In this document: piece by piece, positions 6,479-11,022 of the stretch
How the letters are laid out: each line of letters opens with the position of its first letter
Numbering within the stretch: the stretch's first letter is position 1
Origin: Poriferisodalis sp964484385
GTDB lineage: Bacteria; Actinomycetota; Acidimicrobiia; Acidimicrobiales; Poriferisodalaceae
NCBI GenBank assembly: GCA_964484385.1
Contig: CAZAFV010000086.1
Span: 1-11,022, forward strand
Direction: 5' to 3'
Length of the DNA stretch: 11,022 nt
The notes under the pieces: model-generated
The model's input: the letters and a program-made list of their open reading frames with translations, nothing else
Database searches by the model: none
Told to the model about the DNA's origin: nothing
Program-made: the position numbers and the translations under genes

Positions 6479-6501
6479 AACTAGTCCATAGTGGACCAGT
6501 T
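6479..6501. promoter_or_regulatory. Candidate autoregulatory operator/promoter of vapBC
   Basis: AACTAGTCCA (6479..6488) and TGGACCAGTT (6492..6501) form 10-bp arms with one mismatch around a 3-bp centre TAG. On the minus strand TAGTTT (6483..6478) fits a TANNNT -10 box overlapping the palindrome, placing the transcript start near 6471, about 24 nt before the vapB ATG. Dyads overlapping the promoter are the usual binding sites of Phd/YefM-type antitoxins. Confidence 0.6.
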
Positions 6502-6710
6502 CCCATCTGGTCGGGACCCGCAGTCAGGTCATTCACGGCTATTTCGGAAGAGACGATGACATCATCTGGTCGATCGTCCGCGATGACATCCCGGCGCTGA
6601 TGCCGTCGCTGCGAGAGAATCATCTTCCCGAAAGCCCGCTGTGCAATACAGCAAGCAGTGGTGGTGCAATTCTTCAATTAGTGTCCATGCAAAACGGTCA
6701 TTTGCGCTAG
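6492..6710 (+). pseudogene. Truncated HepT (DUF86) relic, C-terminal part only
   Basis: The open frame from the stop TAG at 6489..6491 to the TAG at 6708..6710 has no plausible start. From 6519 it encodes RSQVIHGYF, then DDDIIWSIVRDDIPALMPSL. This matches the C-terminal end of HepT toxins, where an R-x4-H-x-Y active-site motif is followed by a Trp and a (D)IPxL helix; the intact HepT in this window reads RNFVVHEY, DLLWEAMSGDIPQLIAAL. The N-terminal two thirds and any partner nucleotidyltransferase are missing and the vapBC promoter now occupies that place. The last ~30 codons before the stop do not resemble the family. I infer replacement or truncation of an older MntA-HepT module. Confidence 0.72.
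6689..6705. promoter_or_regulatory. Short inverted repeat upstream of the ATPase gene
   Basis: GCAAA (6689..6693) and TTTGC (6701..6705) are inverted with a 7-bp gap. The dyad sits where the -35 region of the ATPase promoter would be, just upstream of the -10 at 6708..6713. It could be an operator, but five-bp arms may be chance. A second TAGTGT occurs at 6679..6684. Confidence 0.3.
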
Positions 6711-6713
6711 TGT
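6708..6713 (+). promoter_or_regulatory. Candidate -10 box for leaderless transcription of the ATPase gene
   Basis: TAGTGT fits the actinobacterial TANNNT -10 consensus and is separated by exactly six bases from the GTG at 6720, so the predicted +1 is the first base of the start codon. The only purine-rich box (GGAAG, 6714..6718) is one base from the GTG, too close to be a ribosome-binding site, which supports a leaderless mRNA. Confidence 0.5.
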
Positions 6714-6719
6714 GGAAGT

Positions 6720-8000
6720 GTGGTCGCACGCATCGATGGGCACATTGCCCGGCACCTCAGTCCCCGTGTCAGCCATGCGCTTGGCGGCTTTCGTGTCGTG
6801 GTGTTGCACGGTGCGCGCCAGTCGGGGAAGACGACCCTGGCGCGCAGAGTGGCGGAGCGTGCAGGCGGCACCTATGTCACCCTTGAGGACGAGCCGATGC
6901 TGCAGGCTGCGCTTGACGATCCTGCGGCGCTGCTGAATGCGTGGCCGACGCCGCTGGCTGTCGACGAGGTGCAGCTGGCCGGCGACCGGCTGGTCAGGGC
7001 GGTCAAGCGCTTGGCAGACGAAGAGCAGACGCCGGGCCGGTTCCTGCTGACCGGTTCCACCGATTTCCTGTCGGTGCCGACTATCAGCGAGTCGCTGGCC
7101 GGGCGGGCGCGGCTGATGCGCCTGACCCCCTTGTCCCAGGCCGAGATCGCCGGCGCCGAGGAGCCGCCGATCGAGCGGTGGATGAGCGGCGACAGCCAGC
7201 CCGGCGCCCCGCGCCCTGGCACCTCGCCGCCGCTGACCCGACGCGACTACGCCGAGCTGATCTGCACCGGCGGCTTCCCGGAGGTGCTGCGGCTGCCCGA
7301 GGACCTGCGTGCGGGCTGGTTCGAGAGCTACATCGAGACCGTCGTGGGCCGTGACATCACCGCGCTCGCGGACATCCGGCGATCCACAGCACTGGCGCCG
7401 CTGCTGCGCTGGACCGCCGCCCAGACATCCCAGGAACTGAACCTCACCGCGGCGTCGAGGCGGCTCGCCATCAGCCAGCCGACCGTCGTCAGCTACCTCG
7501 ATTGGCTCCGGGCCGTGTTCTTGACCCAGGAGCTCCCGGCCTGGTCGCGCAACCTGTCGGCGCGAGCGATCCGGCGCCCGAAGCTGCACATTGCCGACAC
7601 CGGTCTCGCCGCGCACCTGCTCGGCTCCGGGCCGCAGGCGCTGCTGGCGCCGACATCACAGGCATTCGGCATGCTGGCGGAGTCGTTCGTCGTCAACGAG
7701 ATCGCCCGTCAATCCACTAGCGCCGCGGCTCGCATCAGCTTGTGGCACTACCGCGACGCGCACCATGAGGCAGACATCATCCTTGAGACACCCGACGGCT
7801 CGGTGACTGCCATCGAGGTCAAGGCCAGCAGCTCTCCCTCGCCCCGCGCAGCAGACCACCTTCGCTGGCTGCGCGACCGGCTCGACACCGTGGCTCCCGG
7901 GGCGTTCGCCGGCGGGATCGTGCTGCACATGGGCGAGCACGAGGTGAGCCTCGGAGACCGCATCAGCATGCGGCCCATCTCCTCACTCTGGACAAGCTGA
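6720..8000 (+). CDS. AAA_14/DUF4143 family ATP-binding protein
   Basis: This 426-aa protein belongs to the widespread ATPase family with an AAA_14 core and a C-terminal DUF4143 domain. Walker A is GARQSGKTT (residues 31-39), Walker B is LAVDEVQ (79-85, D82 E83), and sensor-like LLTGSTDF lies at 109-116. GGFPEVLRL at 184-192 and the segment FESYIETVVGRDI (201-213) are family landmarks. Residues about 215-300 include a winged-helix-like part (ASRRLAISQPTVVSYLDWL). The C-terminus has HHEADIIL (348-355) and IEVKAS (365-370), an arrangement reminiscent of PD-(D/E)xK nucleases. Length and motifs suggest an intact gene. The physiological role of the family is not settled; it is frequent in accessory regions beside toxin-antitoxin genes, as here. 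The GTG start is probably leaderless. Confidence 0.9.
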   Translation: MVARIDGHIARHLSPRVSHALGGFRVVVLHGARQSGKTTLARRVAERAGGTYVTLEDEPMLQAALDDPAALLNAWPTPLAVDEVQLAGDRLVRAVKRLADEEQTPGRFLLTGSTDFLSVPTISESLAGRARLMRLTPLSQAEIAGAEEPPIERWMSGDSQPGAPRPGTSPPLTRRDYAELICTGGFPEVLRLPEDLRAGWFESYIETVVGRDITALADIRRSTALAPLLRWTAAQTSQELNLTAASRRLAISQPTVVSYLDWLRAVFLTQELPAWSRNLSARAIRRPKLHIADTGLAAHLLGSGPQALLAPTSQAFGMLAESFVVNEIARQSTSAAARISLWHYRDAHHEADIILETPDGSVTAIEVKASSSPSPRAADHLRWLRDRLDTVAPGAFAGGIVLHMGEHEVSLGDRISMRPISSLWTS

Positions 8001-8014
8001 CGAGGCGACGCCGC

Positions 8015-8233
8015 TCAGGTGATGTTCAGGAGCCAGGACACTCCGAAGCGGTCCTCGACCCAGCCGAAGCGCCGTCCGAACCCGTAGTCGCCGAGGTCGA
8101 GCCCGTCGGGGTCGAATTCGGAGGCACTGCCGCTGACATGGAAGCCCGGACTGTTGCACTCGAATCGGCATGGGAGACCCTGGCCGCCGAAGGCGGACTC
8201 GAAGCGCTGCTTCGGCGTGCAGGTCTGTTTTGA
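8015..8233 (-). pseudogene. C-terminal remnant of a VOC/PhnB-like (glyoxalase superfamily) gene
   Basis: On the minus strand a 72-codon open frame ends at TGA 8015..8017 and is closed upstream by TAG 8234..8236, with no good start. Its end reads LDLGDYGFGRRFGWVEDRFG, then VSWLLNIT. This resembles the C-terminus of PhnB-like VOC proteins (typically a LGEYPF-type segment followed by FGWV-D-(F/Y)G-SWQLNL). The rest of the ~140-residue domain is absent or unrecognisable. It lies in the 262-bp gap between the convergent ATPase and hipA genes and is probably a remnant trimmed by insertion of one of them. Confidence 0.65.
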
Positions 8234-8262
8234 CTACCTGCTGGGCGCCCGTGTTGGAGGCG

Positions 8263-9546
8263 CTATGGGGCGAGGATTGCGTGGCTGCGCTGGGCTACGG
8301 CGTCGAGCAGGCGGGTCGGAGCGCCCGAGGCCCGCAGGGCCGCCGGCAGCTTGTCGATCTCGGCCATCAGCACGGCAGGCGTCTCGGCGGCGATGCGGGT
8401 GACTTCGGCGGCTGCCCAGTCGGGATCGGCGCCCAAGGTCTGCGCGGTGTCGCGCCAGGCGTCGATCCGGGCGCCGGCGCCTACCTCGTAGCCGTCGCCG
8501 AGCGCCATGGCCAGGTGGACGTCGTGGGCCGGCACCTCGGTGTAGGGCAGCCACGAGGCGGTGTCGTACAGCGGGGCCAGCCGGCACTCGCCGCCGGGCA
8601 GGTGCAGCACCGCGTGGTTCTTGGCGTGAGCGTCGTTGGCGACGATCACCCAGCAGTACACGAGCCGTCGCAGCAGCGCCGCGATGTCGGCTGCGGGGTC
8701 GCTGCTGTGGGTGTGCAACAGGCCCGCTATGTCAGCAGGCGACGGCCCGCCGTCTCGCTGGAACCGAAGCGCCCCGGGTCGGCCGAGCGCCTGGCACATG
8801 TCCTCTTGGTGGATGCGCACGAGCGATCCCGCCCGGTTGGCGACCCGGTCATAGCGCTGCACGATGAGCGTCTCGACGCCGCCGATCACCGCCACCTCGG
8901 TGCGGGCCGCGTCGATGCCCAGGCCCCTGGCGGTCGCGAGCGCAAGGTGCTCGCCGATCGCCTGGCCCGGGTAGACGGCCACCGACGGCTTGAGAATGTG
9001 ACTGGTCGGCTCGTCGCCGACAGCTCGATGCCAGCCGCCGCCGCTGCGGCGCAGGGCCAGCTTCGGCATGGTGCCCGCGAGGCTGAAGCTGGCGAGGGGG
9101 TCCATGCGCCACCCGCCGAAGCGAGCTCCCTCGGCCAGGTCCCCCAGCGCGTCGGCGAGATCGGCATCGGCGATCGGCTCGAGGGCCGACGGCCGATCAT
9201 CAGCGACTGCGCGGGCTGCGTCGGCGGGCTCGAACTGCACGGCGCCGGCACATTCGGCGCCGATGGGCGTGGCGAGCAGATCGAAGGGGTCAACCGACGC
9301 GGCGCCCACGCTGGCGCGCCACTGCTCGCGGTCTGCAGCCAGGTCCGGCAGCAGCCCGTCCAGCCAGCGCTCGATCACTGCGTCGGCATGGGGCTGGGCC
9401 CGCATCGGCAGCGACAGCGACAACGGCACCGCACCCGGATGTGCGAGATATCCGGCCTCATAGGCGAGAGTCGTGCTGCTGCCTGCGCGGGAGATGACCG
9501 CAGCATCGACGCCGCCGATGCGCACCCTGAGCGCGGCCGGTGTCAT
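8263..9546 (-). CDS. hipA: HipA-family serine/threonine kinase toxin
   Basis: This 427-aa protein is close to the length of E. coli HipA (440 aa), whose kinase activity on glutamyl-tRNA synthetase arrests growth; the target here is unknown. The N-terminal HipA_N domain (about 1-105) includes HPGAVPLSLSLPM. The kinase core shows SFSLAGTMPKLAL (153-165), matching the gatekeeper loop with S155 as the likely autophosphorylated serine, HILKP (183-187, K186), IVQRYDR (228-234), the catalytic ANDAHAKNH (303-311, D305, K309, N310) and the metal-binding PLYDTAS (325-331, D328). All key residues seem present. ATG at 9546 overlaps the stop of hipB by 4 bp (ATGA), so the pair is translationally coupled. 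A longer in-frame reading upstream to 9822 only shadows hipB and is not used. Confidence 0.93.
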   Translation of the reverse strand: MTPAALRVRIGGVDAAVISRAGSSTTLAYEAGYLAHPGAVPLSLSLPMRAQPHADAVIERWLDGLLPDLAADREQWRASVGAASVDPFDLLATPIGAECAGAVQFEPADAARAVADDRPSALEPIADADLADALGDLAEGARFGGWRMDPLASFSLAGTMPKLALRRSGGGWHRAVGDEPTSHILKPSVAVYPGQAIGEHLALATARGLGIDAARTEVAVIGGVETLIVQRYDRVANRAGSLVRIHQEDMCQALGRPGALRFQRDGGPSPADIAGLLHTHSSDPAADIAALLRRLVYCWVIVANDAHAKNHAVLHLPGGECRLAPLYDTASWLPYTEVPAHDVHLAMALGDGYEVGAGARIDAWRDTAQTLGADPDWAAAEVTRIAAETPAVLMAEIDKLPAALRASGAPTRLLDAVAQRSHAILAP

Positions 9547-9815
9547 TGCCCGCCGGCCACCACATCGCGATAGGTCAGCCGATCGCCGTGGGCTTCGCGC
9601 ACGACCAGATCGCAGCCGAGCGCGTTGCAGATCTTGACCAGGCCGTCGAGCTGCATGGTGAGCTTGCCCGCCTCGGCATCGCACACCAGCTTGCGCGACA
9701 CCCCCGCAGCGTCCGCGAGCTCCTGCTGGGTCAAGCCGAGCTGGCGACGCCGGCTGGCGACCACATTCGCCAACGATCCCGGCGTGCGCACCACGAAAGC
9801 TGCCAACGGCTCCAT
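9543..9815 (-). CDS. hipB: HipB-like XRE-family antitoxin/repressor
   Basis: This 90-aa DNA-binding protein is paired with hipA. A helix-turn-helix of the XRE/Cro type spans about residues 17-72: VVASRRRQLGLTQQELADAAG, then VSRKLVCDAEAGK and LDGLVKICNALGCDL. It is expected to bind HipA and repress the operon. The ATG at 9815 is preferred to an in-frame GTG at 9824, because TAGAGT (9828..9823 on this strand) is a good -10 box and predicts transcription starting at 9815-9816, within one base of the ATG. It runs divergently from the MntA-HepT pair. Confidence 0.9.
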   Translation of the reverse strand: MEPLAAFVVRTPGSLANVVASRRRQLGLTQQELADAAGVSRKLVCDAEAGKLTMQLDGLVKICNALGCDLVVREAHGDRLTYRDVVAGGQ

Positions 9816-9822
9816 AGCGCAC

Positions 9823-9828
9823 ACTCTA
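9823..9828 (-). promoter_or_regulatory. Candidate -10 box of hipBA
   Basis: TAGAGT on the minus strand is a TANNNT box seven bases from the hipB ATG, with no ribosome-binding site in between, consistent with leaderless transcription. I could not identify a convincing -35 or the classical HipB operator palindrome in the next 100 bp. Confidence 0.45.
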
Positions 9829-10176
9829 GCTCGATGTCACCGTCCGCACGCATCAAACGATCTATCACCGAACGCATACAGGCAGCGTGATGACGCCATA
9901 CGCACGCACACGACCCCAACACAGGCTACGAGCCTTGACATGCCGCTCGCTGGCGGGCGTGGCCGGAATCGACGGATCGGCGAACACCGTGTTCATTGCC
10001 ATCGCGCGAACCAGGCTCTCTCAAGACCAACCGAAGCGAGCGCGCAGCCGGCGACCACGGCTGACCCGGGGCCCGATTGGTCAGCCGCCGGTGGAGTCGA
10101 AGGCGGCGCCTGCTGAGTGCTGATGCAGCTGGGCGGGGCAGTCCAATTGCACCCCTTGCCTCCTGGTGGGCGTCGC
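9829..10176. other. Divergent intergenic region between hipBA and mntA-hepT
   Basis: About 350 bp without a supported gene. It should contain both divergent promoters. The only structure I see is the inverted repeat at 10058..10087. Open frames cross it on both strands (for example one on the minus strand running through mntA-hepT), but they lack starts with ribosome-binding sites and show no family resemblance. Confidence 0.5.
10058..10087. repeat. 9-bp inverted repeat upstream of mntA
   Basis: CGGCTGACC (10058..10066) pairs perfectly with GGTCAGCCG (10079..10087) around a 12-nt GC-rich loop. No T-tract follows in either direction. It lies about 90 bp before the mntA promoter and could be an operator, a hairpin or a relic of an inserted element. 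Confidence 0.5.
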
Positions 10177-10182
10177 TACTGT
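10177..10182 (+). promoter_or_regulatory. Candidate -10 box for leaderless mntA-hepT
   Basis: TACTGT matches TANNNT and ends exactly six bases before the mntA ATG at 10189, placing +1 on the A of ATG. A TTGCCT at 10156..10161 is a possible, slightly close -35 (15-bp spacer). No Shine-Dalgarno box precedes the ATG. Confidence 0.5.
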
Positions 10183-10188
10183 GGCGGC

Positions 10189-10479
10189 ATGTCACGGCGC
10201 GACGACATCTTGGGAAGACATCGCGAAGCCATCCGCGTTGCAGCAGCCCGCCGCAACGCGACATCGATCGCGCTCGCCGGGTCGACTGCACGCGGCACCG
10301 ACGGGCCCGACAGCGATGTGGACTTCGTATGCGAATGGGCGTCTGGCGCGAGCCTGTTCGACGCCTCCGGTCTGCTCGTCGAGCTCGAGGAGCTGCTCGG
10401 CTGCGCGGTCGACATCTCCTCGGCCCGCATGCTGGAGCCTCCCTACACGTCGATGCTCGAAGACGCCATCCCGATATGA
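10189..10479 (+). CDS. mntA: MntA-type minimal nucleotidyltransferase antitoxin
   Basis: This 96-aa protein is a minimal nucleotidyltransferase. It carries the exact GSx10DxD signature: G31-S32 (LAGSTARGT) followed by D43-V-D45 (DSDVDFVCE), the nucleotide- and metal-binding site. In characterised MntA-HepT pairs the antitoxin uses ATP to AMPylate the toxin on a tyrosine and so inactivates it. Helices before the motif (RRDDILGRHREAIRVAAARR) and the C-terminal region (LLVELEELLGCAVDISSARM, then YTSMLEDAI) fit the family length of about 95-140 aa. The ATG at 10189 is chosen because it lies exactly six bases after a -10 box; an upstream in-frame ATG at 10117 would add an unrelated Gly/Pro-rich tail. 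The stop overlaps the hepT start by 4 bp. Confidence 0.9.
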   Translation: MSRRDDILGRHREAIRVAAARRNATSIALAGSTARGTDGPDSDVDFVCEWASGASLFDASGLLVELEELLGCAVDISSARMLEPPYTSMLEDAIPI

Positions 10480-10817
10480 GCCGCAGCGACGACCAGCGCC
10501 TCGAGGACATCCTCCACGCAGCGCGACGCCTGAGCGAGATCACCGCCGACGGCCGAGAGACCTTCGAGAACGACTGGGTTCGCAGCGCCGCCGCCGAACG
10601 GATGATGCTCATCATCGGAGAAGCCGCCAGCAAGCTGTCCGAGGAGGCCAAGTCCGCCCGGCCAGATGTCCCGTGGGCTGCGATGCGGGCGTTTCGGAAC
10701 TTCGTCGTGCACGAGTACCACAAGGTCGACCGTGATCTGCTGTGGGAAGCCATGAGCGGAGACATCCCGCAGCTCATCGCGGCTCTCACAGAGGACCCGC
10801 AAGGGCCTCCGGCCTGA
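10476..10817 (+). CDS. hepT: HepT-like (DUF86) HEPN ribonuclease toxin
   Basis: This 113-aa all-helical HEPN-fold protein is coupled to mntA through an ATGA overlap. The active-site motif R-x4-H-x-Y is intact: R74, H79 and Y81 in FRNFVVHEY. Arg and His are the RNase residues and the Tyr is the expected AMPylation site for MntA. RMMLIIGEAASKLSEEA (42-58) and WAAMRAFRN (67-75) are the usual HepT helices, and DLLWEAMSGDIPQLIAAL closes the domain. Known homologues act as RNases, in one studied case on tRNA. The last residues (TEDPQGPPA) form an unstructured tail. The gene looks complete. Confidence 0.92.
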   Translation: MSRSDDQRLEDILHAARRLSEITADGRETFENDWVRSAAAERMMLIIGEAASKLSEEAKSARPDVPWAAMRAFRNFVVHEYHKVDRDLLWEAMSGDIPQLIAALTEDPQGPPA

Positions 10818-10998
10818 CTTGGACGCCGGCTCCCGCTGGGGTCCGGCCACTTCGCTGAGCTCGACGAGCAGGCCCCAACGCGTCGTGATGGTGCTGGGCT
10901 CACAGCGCGCTTGCCGCAAGGACGTCTGCGCGACTCGGTTGCTTCGCGCACAGCCGTCTGGGGGGTTGTCAGGGCCCGAAATCACACGGAAAGGAGCC
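10818..10998 (+). promoter_or_regulatory. Leader/upstream region of the rightward gene at the window edge
   Basis: About 180 bp without a gene. TGCGCGA (10927..10933) and TCGCGCA (10944..10950) form a perfect 7-bp hairpin with a 10-nt loop. GGGCTCAC at 10896..10903 is also found at 2621..2628, 123 and 133 bp respectively before the TTG starts of the two genes that share the start cassette, and a GGGGTT stretch follows in both. These are weak hints of a common leader; no clear -35/-10 pair was seen. Confidence 0.35.
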
Positions 10999-11022
10999 GA
11001 ACAAGGAGAAACATAACCTTGA
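10999..11022 (+). repeat. Translation-start cassette, copy C (perfect inverted match to copy A)
   Basis: It is a 24/24 match to the reverse complement of 11..34 and 21/24 to 2734..2757. AAGGAG (11003..11008) lies 10 nt before TTG (11019..11021). A further AAAGGAG (10990..10996) just upstream is not part of the repeat. The window stops one base after the start codon, so the match may continue beyond it. Confidence 0.85.
11019..11022 (+). CDS. Start codon of a rightward gene leaving the window (partial)
   Basis: Only TTG and one further base are inside the window. It is called because the ribosome-binding box, spacing and TTG are the same as those of the surface-protein gene at 2754. By analogy the product is probably another secreted surface protein, but nothing of the coding sequence can be seen. 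Confidence 0.4.

Noticed and set aside
8170..9573. Long plus-strand open frame (467 codons) through hipA
   Set aside because: It is antisense to a well-supported HipA kinase with all motifs, is rich in Gly/Arg/Val as expected from a high-GC shadow frame, and matches no family.
9926..10951. 341-codon minus-strand frame across mntA-hepT
   Set aside because: It runs antisense through two genes with diagnostic motifs, is dominated by Arg and Ser, and has no domain or ribosome-binding site.
1..11022. CRISPR array, tRNA, rRNA or insertion sequence
   Set aside because: No regularly spaced repeats, no cloverleaf or rRNA motifs, and no transposase-like protein with terminal repeats were seen; the only recombinase is the tyrosine integrase.

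Overview
The window is high-GC DNA with actinobacterial character. It encodes a secreted protein with cell-wall-binding type 2 repeats, uses GTG and TTG starts, has apparently leaderless genes behind TANNNT -10 boxes, and is dense in toxin-antitoxin modules. An Acidimicrobiia-like or related actinobacterium is my best guess from style alone; there is no rRNA, tRNA or housekeeping marker to fix the taxon.

Layout. Both edges carry the same 24-bp sequence in opposite orientation (11..34 minus, 10999..11022 plus). It contains a Shine-Dalgarno box AAGGAG and a TTG start codon 10 nt further on, so each edge appears to be the translation start of a gene running out of the window. A third copy (21/24 identical) sits at 2734..2757 and starts the large surface protein of this window. 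The left third (161..2514) holds a P4-type tyrosine integrase and two tandemly duplicated genes for small tail-anchored coiled-coil proteins, each followed by the same ~34-bp motif. The middle (2621..5660) is the surface/S-layer-like gene with a structured leader and a strong terminator.

The right half (5720..10817) is an accessory block. It contains a VapBC pair (minus strand) with a candidate operator, a truncated HepT relic, an AAA/DUF4143 ATPase, a broken VOC-family tail, a HipBA pair (minus) and an intact MntA-HepT pair (plus). In all three toxin-antitoxin pairs the two genes overlap by 4 bp.

How it fits together. A duplicated surface-protein locus appears to have collected an integrase and a toxin-antitoxin cluster between at least three genes sharing one translation-start cassette. 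The most interesting hypothesis is that the near-identical cassettes, two of them inverted, allow recombination that exchanges upstream regions or open reading frames of surface-protein genes, possibly helped by the adjacent tyrosine recombinase. The sequence shows the repeats and the recombinase; switching itself is inference. A simpler reading is paralogous surface genes that retained a common ribosome-binding region, with the window ending where such repeats break an assembly.
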